From: Planctomycetaceae bacterium | GTDB lineage: Bacteria; Planctomycetota; Planctomycetia; Pirellulales; UBA1268 | Direction: 5' to 3' | Length of the DNA: 64,000 nt | Assembly (NCBI GenBank): GCA_902629495.1 | Contig: CACORA010000007.1 | Location: forward strand, 7,501-71,500 | Shown: piece after piece, positions 44,551 to 52,949 of the stretch | Position numbering within the stretch: the first letter of the stretch is position 1 | Layout of the letters: every line of letters begins with the position of its first letter | Made by a program: the position numbers and the translations under genes | The notes under the pieces: model-generated | What the model saw: only the letters and a program-made list of their open reading frames with translations | Database searches by the model: none | What the model was told of the DNA's origin: nothing

Positions 44551-44787
44551 CTAGAGATCCGAGGGGTCTTCTAATTCTGCCAGAACAGGGTCATCGAGAT
44601 GGACCATCCCGTCATCACATTCAAACTCATAGTCATTACCGAGAACAAATGAAAGCAGAGAGTTTTTTTCATTCTCTGAAATCTCTGCATGGAGATACCC
44701 ATCAACAATCTCGACGACCGGTGCGGAATCCTGCCGTCGTTGTCTGACGTATTGCTCACACAGATTGAGTAGCTCATCCCGTTCCAT
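44551..44787 (-). CDS. Small acidic hypothetical protein
   Basis: 78 aa from the ATG at 44785-44787, supported by a strong AAAGGAG ribosome binding site 7 bp upstream. It starts MERDELLNLCEQYVRQRR and becomes very acidic at the end (DDPVLAELEDPSDL). No membrane segment or known domain; probably helical then disordered. It converges on the Nramp-like gene with a 5-bp gap. Confidence 0.65.
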   Translation of the reverse strand: MERDELLNLCEQYVRQRRQDSAPVVEIVDGYLHAEISENEKNSLLSFVLGNDYEFECDDGMVHLDDPVLAELEDPSDL

Positions 44788-45134
44788 GTGCCGACTCCTT
44801 TCAGGTGGAAACACATCCAATAATCACAGATGCATGCTATACGTCATTTGTGAGCAAATGGTTCAGTTTTTGGAAGAATTTGATGAAGGCTTTTTCCTGA
44901 GAGGGTGTGAGAAACCCATTGAAATAGTCAGCCAGTGTGTGTTTTCAGGTGAAAGATGCCTTATACCTCCCGAAATCACATGCAATTGCACCATGGCCTG
45001 AAAGGACACTGGGAAGACAGTTTAATAGCGTTTTTTCGTCTTTTTCCATATTTGCGTCTGACTTTTGTAAAGGGTTTTTTTTGAATTACACTCCGTATAA
45101 TGCGTAGATCTGATTGTCCTCCGGAGAAAGTGGA
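44788..45134. other. Intergenic region with candidate -10 box
   Basis: About 350 bp between the small acidic protein gene and the Cys-rich protein gene. A TATAAT at 45096-45101 lies about 34 bp before the Cys-rich start codon, but no good -35 box is at the usual spacing. A run of eight T (45075-45082) is just upstream. I see no gene here; the short open frame over 44765-45001 has no recognisable content. Confidence 0.4.
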
Positions 45135-45482
45135 ATGAATCTAAGTAAATCGCTTCTTATGGCTTGTGCCATTGTTGGGATGGGACTGTTTGCAGTATCA
45201 GCTGATGCTGGGCTGTTTGGTCATTGCCATCGTGATGCGTGTTGTCCTGAACCGCCACCGGTTGAGGTGTGTGTTATGGTCTGTAACCCATGCACGGGGT
45301 GTCCTGAGCCTGTCACACTATGTGTGCCCTGTTGCTGTGCGGCTGAAGTGCCAGCAGTGTCAACACGGTGTGCAATCATTGGGCAGGGTGTCACAACTGT
45401 GACATATTGTTGCTGTGATTTTGAGGCCAAGATTCGCTGGGATCGGTGTGGCGTTCCTAACGTCGTGCGAACCCGCGGTTGA
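45135..45482 (+). CDS. Secreted Cys-rich small protein
   Basis: 115 aa from ATG 45135 with a GGAG-type ribosome binding site. The N-terminal signal peptide (MNLSKSLLMACAIVGMGLFA) ends at about ADA|GLF. The mature part, about 90 residues, contains roughly twenty Cys, many adjacent (ACCPEPPP, PCTGCPEP, CVPCCCAAE, YCCCDFEAK) and separated by Pro. Such density suggests a disulfide-stabilised or metal-binding extracytoplasmic protein. No family recognised. A strong terminator follows, so it is monocistronic. Confidence 0.8.
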   Translation: MNLSKSLLMACAIVGMGLFAVSADAGLFGHCHRDACCPEPPPVEVCVMVCNPCTGCPEPVTLCVPCCCAAEVPAVSTRCAIIGQGVTTVTYCCCDFEAKIRWDRCGVPNVVRTRG

Positions 45483-45505
45483 ATCAACGGACTTAAGAAA
45501 CGTTG

Positions 45506-45546
45506 AAGGGAGCTACATGTTTTGACAGAGACATGCGGCTCCCTTT
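45506..45546 (+). terminator. Intrinsic terminator after the Cys-rich gene
   Basis: AAGGGAGC pairs with GCTCCCTT, extended by an inner CATGT/ACATG pairing around the loop TTTGACAGAG. The hairpin is followed by TCTATTT. It starts 24 bp after the stop codon. On the opposite strand no T run follows, so it acts on the plus strand. Confidence 0.7.
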
Positions 45547-45572
45547 CTATTTAAGCATCACGGTTCAACGCA

Positions 45573-46502
45573 TCAGCTAGATTGAAGGTGTCTATCAAAC
45601 CATCTGGCCATTGAGAAAATATCAAGAAATATTGTTAGCCACCCATGACCTCCGCGGGGATGAATCACAATGTCTACATCGTGTCCCATATGTTTCGCCC
45701 GGTCCCGGAACCATTCAGACTGCTCCAATGGAACAAGTGTATCGGCAATACCATGATGGATGCGGATTGGTGGAAGATCTTTCGTGATGTGATAGATAGG
45801 TGAACATGCTTCACCGATCTCTTTCCATTTTTTGATGTTTGTTGTATCTTGACCGAAGGCTGCGACATAATTTTTTGGCGGCCCTCCATCTCCTGGATTT
45901 TCAGTGGATGTGCCAAGGTTCAAAAGATCTGTCACTGGGAAGAAAATGGCTGCCGCCTGAACATGACTTGATACTTGGTCGCTCGGATCATCTGTAGCTG
46001 CCTGCAAGGCTCCGCCTCCTGTAGCCAGCATGAGGCTTAGATGCCCACCAGAACTCCCTCCGGTGACACCGATCCTCTGAGGATCTATGCCATATTCTGC
46101 CGCTCGATAACGAATGACGCGAGTGGCTTTATGAATATCTTTGATAATCTCCATGACCGTCGCGTCGGGCTGAGACAGATGATAAATCGGAAAAACGGTG
46201 TAACCATGCCGAAGAAGGGGAGCGACAAGCCATATTGGCAATGTTCCTGGCGGTTTTGATTTCCAACTGCCGCTTACGATTACAAGAATTCCAGCTCCAT
46301 GCGCTTTCTTTGGTTGAATAATATCAAAACACAATGATTTTTCTTGCCGCTCACCATAGCGAATGCCATTGGTTCGCTTGACCATTGGATGGCAGTACCA
46401 CCATCCGATCCCGGCAGTACAGAAGGACAGTAAGAAGAGTGTGCCCGATATCACCATGAGTCGCTTGCCCCACCGCGGTACTGTTGTCCAATTCCATGCC
46501 AT
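45573..46502 (-). CDS. Membrane-anchored or secreted alpha/beta-hydrolase (esterase)
   Basis: 309 aa with a hydrophobic N-terminal anchor (residues 14-36, MVISGTLFLLSFCTAGIGWW). The nucleophile elbow is VTGGSSGGHLSLM, resembling BD-FAE/carbohydrate-esterase or HSL-type enzymes. The acid and base are probably in IRIHHGIADTLVP and IHPRGGHGW. It presumably acts on acyl esters in the periplasm, perhaps on polysaccharide acetyl groups. It stands alone, divergent from the DUF3127 gene. Confidence 0.85.
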   Translation of the reverse strand: MAWNWTTVPRWGKRLMVISGTLFLLSFCTAGIGWWYCHPMVKRTNGIRYGERQEKSLCFDIIQPKKAHGAGILVIVSGSWKSKPPGTLPIWLVAPLLRHGYTVFPIYHLSQPDATVMEIIKDIHKATRVIRYRAAEYGIDPQRIGVTGGSSGGHLSLMLATGGGALQAATDDPSDQVSSHVQAAAIFFPVTDLLNLGTSTENPGDGGPPKNYVAAFGQDTTNIKKWKEIGEACSPIYHITKDLPPIRIHHGIADTLVPLEQSEWFRDRAKHMGHDVDIVIHPRGGHGWLTIFLDIFSMARWFDRHLQSS

Positions 46503-46651
46503 AGGTGTCGTGACGCTGAAAGTCTCGTGATCTTTGAAGAACTCGGGTATAGTAATCGATTGTAGGAAGTGTACCTCACACGACTATATGATGTGATTTT
46601 CAAAAATGGGCTTCATGTAGAGAGTAACCCTGATAGAAGGAAGAAGGATCG

Positions 46652-47029
46652 ATGAGTCACCCAAGTGTTCGAGGCATTGTTCATTTTATTGATGATACGA
46701 AAACATATGGCCAGAATGGCTTTCGCAAACGTGTGGTTGTTTTGGAACAACAGAAGGAAAGATTTACGAACTATATCCCTCTCGAATTTACCCATGATGG
46801 ATGTGATTCAGTTGATGATTTGAATGTCGGAGATGATGTCGAAGTGTCATATCGTCTCAGTGGTCGTAAGTGGCAAAAAGATGCTGCAAGCGATGTCCGT
46901 TACTTTCTCAGCGCCGAGGCCATGGGGTTTCAGGTTGTCGGTTCGCAGGGCGATGATCAATCTGGTGTGCCAGACGCTGCTGTCAATGACGCGCTTGCCG
47001 AAGTTAACGATGATGACATTCCATTTTAG
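46652..47029 (+). CDS. DUF3127-like (OB-fold) protein with SSB-type acidic tail
   Basis: 125 aa. Residues 1-95 (VRGIVHFIDDTKTYGQNGF, KRVVVLEQ, YIPLEFTHDG) fit DUF3127, a predicted OB-fold domain usually annotated as of unknown function. The C-terminal 25 residues are acidic and end DDDIPF, almost exactly the SSB tail that recruits repair and replication proteins. The start ATG 46652 has an AGAAGGAAG upstream. A role in single-stranded nucleic-acid binding is inferred. Confidence 0.75.
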   Translation: MSHPSVRGIVHFIDDTKTYGQNGFRKRVVVLEQQKERFTNYIPLEFTHDGCDSVDDLNVGDDVEVSYRLSGRKWQKDAASDVRYFLSAEAMGFQVVGSQGDDQSGVPDAAVNDALAEVNDDDIPF

Positions 47030-47277
47030 GTGGTTTCCTAAAGGGCATGAATCACATGAATCAATAGAGAAGAGCACCATGTACTAGGTCAGGCTCTGTC
47101 ATTTGCACCTGTATTCCGCTACGCAACAGCATTCCTTGCAGGTCGTTATTGAATTGCTTGTGCGGCCCTCTGGTTATCAAGTATCCTATTTAAGTATTGG
47201 GGTGAGATCTGTGCGACAACAGAGACATAGTCGATGTTGTGTTGATTCGTTGGCAAATATTTTGAGGGGAAAATTCG

Positions 47278-48396
47278 ATGGAAACTCAAAAGAATGGAAG
47301 ACCATCTGGCTTTACACTTGTGGAACTCCTGGTTGTCATTGCAATTATCGGAGTTCTTATTGGTTTGCTTCTGCCGGCCGTTCAGGCAGCACGGGCCGCA
47401 GCTCGTCGCTCTCAGTGTACGAATAATTTGTCCCAAATTGGGAAGGCGTTGCATTCATTTGAATCCTCGATGGGGCATTTCCCACTGGGTGAGGCAGATG
47501 ATGATAATAATGGTTGGTGTTGGCGTTTCTGGATTATTCCGTACATGGAAGAGTCAGGCCTGTACGATGCTGCGATGGGGGATTCAGATCCAGGATTGAT
47601 TCCCTTCTCTCCTCCAGATATGGGGAGAGGACGTACTTCCTTCAGTCACGATTCCTTGACTCACGCTCAGCAGGCAACAAATATTGCAACAGGATCAAGC
47701 ATCCCAGGAGGCGTCGCAGGAACGCCCATTTCGACCTATACATGTCCAGCTGATATTATTCCCAAACTATCGACTCACCCACAAAATAGTTGTTATGGAG
47801 CATTTGCCAAATCAAATTACTGTGGCAATATCGGAAGTTCTCCAGCATGGTTTGCTGCATCAGGATCATCGCTCACGTATACGTGCGGTGGTTCTAATCC
47901 GTCTCGAACCACTGTGTTACAAACGGATGCCTGGAATGGAATGCTTACGCATTCAAATCATAACTATAATAATTTTGCTGCATCCATCGCTGATATTCTG
48001 GATGGCACAAGTAAAACAGTTTTTGTTGGGGAAATTACTGAAAGCCTGAACCTGAGTAGAACGAAAACAGATACAGTGAGTTTCCCGGCTTGGGCTGGGG
48101 GCGTGGGCAATAACCCTGGTTCAATTTCTCCCACGAGCAAGGTAAATACAGGCAATGCTTGTGGGGACATGCAGGGACTCGGAAATGTATTTCGTTTCAT
48201 TGATGGAAACTATCCGATCAATAGCCCGAAGACGGTCTCAGCATCAGATAATTGTTTTGGAAGCAAGCATCCTGGAGTCGCAAACTTTCTTTTTGTAGAT
48301 GGAAGTATCCAAACCCTTTCTGAGAGTATGGATAGTGTGGTCTATCAGGCCATTGGTACGAGGAATGGCAAAGAAAAAGTGAGCATTCAGTGGTAA
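47278..48396 (+). CDS. DUF1559 pseudopilin-like protein
   Basis: 372 aa with a type IV pilin-like N-terminus: GFTLVELLVVIAIIGVLIG with the prepilin peptidase site before Phe and conserved Glu at +5. The rest is the DUF1559/SBP_bac_10 domain expanded in planctomycetes, ending with the family's HPGVANFLFVDGSIQTL. These proteins are probably surface-associated. It is followed after 43 bp by a small lipoprotein gene, a pairing common in planctomycetes. Confidence 0.95.
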   Translation: METQKNGRPSGFTLVELLVVIAIIGVLIGLLLPAVQAARAAARRSQCTNNLSQIGKALHSFESSMGHFPLGEADDDNNGWCWRFWIIPYMEESGLYDAAMGDSDPGLIPFSPPDMGRGRTSFSHDSLTHAQQATNIATGSSIPGGVAGTPISTYTCPADIIPKLSTHPQNSCYGAFAKSNYCGNIGSSPAWFAASGSSLTYTCGGSNPSRTTVLQTDAWNGMLTHSNHNYNNFAASIADILDGTSKTVFVGEITESLNLSRTKTDTVSFPAWAGGVGNNPGSISPTSKVNTGNACGDMQGLGNVFRFIDGNYPINSPKTVSASDNCFGSKHPGVANFLFVDGSIQTLSESMDSVVYQAIGTRNGKEKVSIQW

Positions 48397-48439
48397 TCTC
48401 TTTTCACTCATCGCATTCATTTTTTGGGAGTCATCACCG

Positions 48440-48853
48440 GTGACATACCTCCACCTGTTTTTCTGTGTGTTCTGCACCTGCATTCTTACGGGTTGCTCTG
48501 CACCATCTGCTGATGTGACGGGGGTCGTACTCACAGACGGAAAACCGGTTAGAGGAGGAAGCATTATTTTCTCCCCAATTGATGAGGGAACCAATGGGGA
48601 GCCAGGACGTCCTGGTATGGCGGATATTGCTTCCGATGGTACGTTTTCTATGCATCTGGAAGCCGGTGCTGCAGGCTTTTGCACGCGTTGGGCAGTTCGT
48701 TTCACATCTCCTAACCTTCCGCCCATGCCTGAAGCGGAGGCAAAGGTTGCGAAGATTCCTTATCAAGGTTTTCTGCCACGTGATTCAGACATTGAACTGC
48801 ATCCAGGGGAGAATGAAGTCACGGTCGAACTCATTCCCCCAAGCAAAAAGTAG
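48440..48853 (+). CDS. Small lipoprotein with carboxypeptidase-regulatory-like domain
   Basis: 137 aa from GTG 48440 (GGGAG just upstream). The signal peptide ends in a lipobox, CILTGCSAP. The mature part has a beta-rich segment (GVVLTDGKPVRGGSIIFSP ... VTVELIPP) resembling the transthyretin-like regulatory domain found in many planctomycete lipoproteins. It partners the upstream DUF1559 gene. Function not known. Confidence 0.87.
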   Translation: MTYLHLFFCVFCTCILTGCSAPSADVTGVVLTDGKPVRGGSIIFSPIDEGTNGEPGRPGMADIASDGTFSMHLEAGAAGFCTRWAVRFTSPNLPPMPEAEAKVAKIPYQGFLPRDSDIELHPGENEVTVELIPPSKK

Positions 48854-48888
48854 ATCAGGAAAAAGGCCCTTTGCAGTCATCATTCCTC

Positions 48889-51348
48889 TCATGTGGTTTC
48901 GCTTCGGTGCCGTGCCATCCAATAAACACTACCAAAAACACCGGCGATCAAACCCATGGCGACAAGTACTTGAGCCCATGCTGAAGTCAGAACAATTTTA
49001 TTGACGAGCTTCCCATGCTCAGATGAGGAAACGGGTAATTGCCCTGTGTATTTTGCGACGTGATGCAAAAGATTGATAGCCGCTGAGTTTTCGGGTATTT
49101 CCTTATGGCATGCCACACAGGTTCCATCCCGATTCATTCGTGTTAGTTCTTTTTTATTGAAGGCACGAGACAGTTTCCAGTGATGGCCAACAGTTGCAAG
49201 TTGATTTCCTTGCTCATCAACAATCTGCGACCAGTCATGATCCAAATTATCAATAGAGCCCATTTGAGGGCGTGCATTTTTGGAAAGAATAGTGCCATCT
49301 GTTGTTTCAAGATCAACGGTGTGTTCTTCATCCCATGCACGTGGTCCACCAATTCCCAGCCCGAGGGCTTTATCGGAAGCATGGCACGATTCACAGGTTC
49401 GCGCATTTTTTGTCATGGTGTGTGGCTGTACCGGACTCATGTCAATGGCAAGCTGGCCTTCGTCACCACTTCTCTCCAACCCAGCAGCAGTTTTGAAAAT
49501 ATGATTTGTGAGAACAGGCTTTCCGTCTGCACCAATAATTGTGACAGATGGTTGGCAGCCGGGCGCAAGAGGAGTGACTCGCCCTTCACCATTGATGCCC
49601 ATCATCGGTTCTTCCCATCGCAGATAGCTCCTAAGTTCACTGACTTTCCCAGGTATCATGAGGTCATAGTCCGTTTCACCTCCATCTGTGCGATGCTCTT
49701 CGGTCGCATGCTTTCGCCCTGCTGCAATCCAGTCGAAACCCATCTTTGATGCGTCAATTTCTGGACAAAGATCCTTCTGGCTGTAGTCAACTTTGACATG
49801 GCACCCAAAGCATTGTGGTGCCCAGCTTGCATGGCATGTGTAGCACTCCATTCGATTGAGGTGCTTAGAAACACCTTGCATGGATACAAGACCTCGCTGA
49901 CTGATCGCGTTTTCTGCAACAAGTTTCTTAAGTGGTTTCAGGCGGAGGTCTTTGCCTTCAGCTGTATAGATAACAACTTCATCACCGTCACGAACAACAT
50001 TCTCATACGGGTTGCCGCGAGCCGTCAGTAAGAATCCATCAAGCCGTTCATGGGTTGCTCCCGCCCATGTATGGGGGAGTTGTTGTTGTGCAAGACCACG
50101 AGGCTTCCCTGTTGCAACGGTACTTGCAAATTCATCCATGAATCCGAGAGGCAGCTCCCATGGGAATTGATCAGGGGTGCCGTGACAGTCAGAACACTCA
50201 ATTTGAACGGCAGCCAGATTAGTTGGAGCAAGAAAACCGTCGCCATGTACATCAATCGAGGTATGACAATCCTGACACTTCATGCCTTTTTGGTAATGAA
50301 TGTCCTGCTCCATGGCTATGTAGTGCTTGGTGTGCAGCCCTGGTTGCTCTGTTCCGTTTTCATCATACGGAGATGCATACGGCGTTTCCATGAGGCCCTG
50401 AAATGATACACCGATTCGTTTTCCACGATTGTGGCAGGTCGTGCATGTTTCAACTGCCAGTCCATGATAGGTCACATCGTTGATTGTGACATCCGCGTCT
50501 CGGGTGCCTTGAATTTGATGTGTGAGGGGATGACCTGTTTCTTCGCGGGAGATACTTGGGTCTGATCCTTCGTACAGTCCTTCATTTCCGTAGGGGATGT
50601 GACAACTAGAACATCCCATGCCACGGAAATCTCCACGAGATGAGCGACCCTTCACTGCATGGTGACAGCGATTGCACTCCTGACGGATGTATGTGAAAGC
50701 GGCGAGGGATGGGTCGTCATGCAATTTATCAAGTTCATTGAACTTCAATGCTTCTGGTAAGGGTTCATGCTTCTTTACGAATACGTTTGGCTCTAATGCA
50801 GTCAGCTTTTCCATATACTGCCTGTAGGCATTGGTTCCCAGGCGAACGGTAGGATCAGAAGGATTTTCAACTGCATAGTTTGCATAGCGATGTTCATAAC
50901 CAGTCAGCGCACCAAAAGACCAACATGTTCCTTGGATCTTGCCAGCCTCTGTCATCATGAGGCTCTGCCACTGAACATTGACCTGTTCAGCGTGGCAACG
51001 CCCACAGGTTTTTTCATTGACCCATGGACTTCCGGGATCCGGGTAAAAGTCTTTTCCGCCATGCGCCAGGAGTACATCCTGTGTTTCATGAGGGTCTCCA
51101 TTGTGGCATACAACACAGCCGGCCGGATCCCCCATTTCGGCTCCCTTGGCCATAATCTCGTCAAGCATTTTTGAACCAATCTCACGGATCGGCTCAATCT
51201 CCTGGTGACACGCCATGCAGCCAGATTGGGCTGCTTCAGGGAAGTGATCGAGTAATCGCTCAGGGCCTTTTGCCAATAGTCTCGAACAACACGTTCCTGC
51301 CAAACAACTCATCGATACTACAAAAAATATCCGTATGAGAAGTGCCAT
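48889..51348 (-). CDS. Dodecahaem cytochrome c with C-terminal membrane anchor
   Basis: 819 aa. The N-terminal signal segment (LLIRIFFVVSMSCLAG) is followed by twelve CxxCH haem-attachment motifs: CMACH, CVVCH, CGRCH, CNRCH, CSSCH, CTTCH, CQDCH, CSDCH, CYTCH, CFGCH, CESCH and CVACH. The first ten lie in residues 44-517, with a gap of about 110 residues between the eighth and ninth. The last two follow a gap of about 150 residues. A C-terminal membrane segment (VLVAMGLIAGVFGSVYWMA) anchors it. The arrangement suggests a periplasmic electron carrier or reductase. It is not an obvious member of the octahaem or NapC families. Confidence 0.92.
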   Translation of the reverse strand: MALLIRIFFVVSMSCLAGTCCSRLLAKGPERLLDHFPEAAQSGCMACHQEIEPIREIGSKMLDEIMAKGAEMGDPAGCVVCHNGDPHETQDVLLAHGGKDFYPDPGSPWVNEKTCGRCHAEQVNVQWQSLMMTEAGKIQGTCWSFGALTGYEHRYANYAVENPSDPTVRLGTNAYRQYMEKLTALEPNVFVKKHEPLPEALKFNELDKLHDDPSLAAFTYIRQECNRCHHAVKGRSSRGDFRGMGCSSCHIPYGNEGLYEGSDPSISREETGHPLTHQIQGTRDADVTINDVTYHGLAVETCTTCHNRGKRIGVSFQGLMETPYASPYDENGTEQPGLHTKHYIAMEQDIHYQKGMKCQDCHTSIDVHGDGFLAPTNLAAVQIECSDCHGTPDQFPWELPLGFMDEFASTVATGKPRGLAQQQLPHTWAGATHERLDGFLLTARGNPYENVVRDGDEVVIYTAEGKDLRLKPLKKLVAENAISQRGLVSMQGVSKHLNRMECYTCHASWAPQCFGCHVKVDYSQKDLCPEIDASKMGFDWIAAGRKHATEEHRTDGGETDYDLMIPGKVSELRSYLRWEEPMMGINGEGRVTPLAPGCQPSVTIIGADGKPVLTNHIFKTAAGLERSGDEGQLAIDMSPVQPHTMTKNARTCESCHASDKALGLGIGGPRAWDEEHTVDLETTDGTILSKNARPQMGSIDNLDHDWSQIVDEQGNQLATVGHHWKLSRAFNKKELTRMNRDGTCVACHKEIPENSAAINLLHHVAKYTGQLPVSSSEHGKLVNKIVLTSAWAQVLVAMGLIAGVFGSVYWMARHRSETT

Positions 51349-51437
51349 GACTACAGGAAGTTGTGAGGGGAGATGTGGCTCTAGAGTTCTGGAAGGAGTT
51401 TAGATTTTCTCCGACAAGATTCAGTTTACCAAAACCA

Positions 51438-52901
51438 CTACTTTTTTTGTTTCTTCTCCGACGTCGTCTTTGAGCGATTTTTCACCGGGGGTATATCTAT
51501 TCCATACTGTTTCCAGAAAAGCAGATGAAATGTATTGTGGCCCGTCAGTGGAGCATCCTCATTCACCATATTTGGTACGGCGTCATCAAACCATGCATCG
51601 TATGCAGCATTCATCTGCTTTGCGAGTTGTGTGTGTTGTTTGATGACATTGACCTTTTGCGAGGGATCATTTTCCATGTCGTAGAGTTCATTACGACCAA
51701 CCAATCGATAACGCTGGTTGCGTACGGCAAAGTTGACATCACGCGAAGCTGCTGCCTCACCTTCTTTCCAACGACCTTTGTGGAAGAAACGAAATCGGTC
51801 TTCCCAGGGAGTTGTCGGGTTTTTGAGAAGTGGTACAAGACTTCTTCCATGAAGAAGTTCTTTTTGCTCTGGATGCCCTCCGACAATATCTGCAAATGTT
51901 GGGAGGATATCAAAATGATTTGCGATACGATCGACATCGGTGTCTGGCTTCAGAACACCAGGCCATCGCCAGAAGCTTGGAACACGCGTGCCGCCTTCAT
52001 CAACACTTCCCTTTTTCCCTTTATGATCACCATTGTAGATTGAGGCCGACGGCCCATTGTCAGTCATGAAAATGAACAGAGTGTTATTTTCAATACCAAG
52101 TTCATCGATCTTTTGGCAGAGTCGACCAATATTGTCATCAATATTTTCAATCATCCCGTAGAACCCCACAGTTCTTTCCGGAAGGCCAGCGTCCAGAAAC
52201 TTTTTCTTGTAGGAGTCAGGCGCGATAAAAGGACCGTGAGGAGCATTGGTTGCGATGTAGGCAAAAAATGGTTGTGAGTCTTTTTGTGACTCGATCCACT
52301 GCATTGCCTGATTAAAGAAAATGTCTGTACAGAACCCCTTTGTTTTTACAAAGGAGTTATTGTGTAGGATTGCCGGGTCAAAATATTTATTTCCTGGTGC
52401 GTCACCACAACTACCTTGATAGGACTGCCCAATGCCACCAGCTCCGTGAATAAAGACTTCATCAAATCCACGTTGTTCTGGTCGATACGGCGCTTGGTCA
52501 CCAAGATGCCACTTTCCAAAAATGGCGGTGGTGTATCCTGCATGCTTCAGCATTTCAGGCATTGTTGGAACGTCGAGTTTCATGCGTTCCCGCTCAAGGA
52601 TGGTGTGTGTGACGCCAACATAAAATGGTGATCGTCCTGACATAATTGCTGAACGAGTGGGAGCACAGGTCGGGCTGACTTGAAATCGAGTGAAGCGAAG
52701 ACTTTCCTTCCGTAACGCATCGAGATTTGGCGTTGCGAGGTCTGGATTTCCATGCCCGGAAAGGTCGTAGTAGCCCTGATCATCAGTAATAACAAGAATG
52801 ATATTTGGCTTCCTTTCAAATGCCGGAGAGGCTGCGTGAGATTCGAGAACAACGCCAGAGGCAATGCTGGAACAGGCCAAGAAAAAAAAGAACTTATTCA
52901 T
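51438..52901 (-). CDS. Secreted sulfatase 1 (arylsulfatase type)
   Basis: 487 aa from the ATG at 52899-52901. The signal peptide is MNKFFFFLACSSIASGVV. The formylglycine site CAPTRSAIMSGR has Cys79. The N-terminal metal motif VITDDQGYYD, GKWHLGDQ and the later TDNGPSASI are typical. The C-terminus is Lys-rich. Conversion of Cys to formylglycine needs a separate enzyme not found here. It probably removes sulfate from algal or other sulfated polysaccharides. It is followed by a second sulfatase gene upstream on the same strand. Confidence 0.93.
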   Translation of the reverse strand: MNKFFFFLACSSIASGVVLESHAASPAFERKPNIILVITDDQGYYDLSGHGNPDLATPNLDALRKESLRFTRFQVSPTCAPTRSAIMSGRSPFYVGVTHTILERERMKLDVPTMPEMLKHAGYTTAIFGKWHLGDQAPYRPEQRGFDEVFIHGAGGIGQSYQGSCGDAPGNKYFDPAILHNNSFVKTKGFCTDIFFNQAMQWIESQKDSQPFFAYIATNAPHGPFIAPDSYKKKFLDAGLPERTVGFYGMIENIDDNIGRLCQKIDELGIENNTLFIFMTDNGPSASIYNGDHKGKKGSVDEGGTRVPSFWRWPGVLKPDTDVDRIANHFDILPTFADIVGGHPEQKELLHGRSLVPLLKNPTTPWEDRFRFFHKGRWKEGEAAASRDVNFAVRNQRYRLVGRNELYDMENDPSQKVNVIKQHTQLAKQMNAAYDAWFDDAVPNMVNEDAPLTGHNTFHLLFWKQYGIDIPPVKNRSKTTSEKKQKK

Positions 52902-52949
52902 AAAGGACTCCAGAGTTTCGTGCATAAGTATGTTCGTCTATCGGGCACA

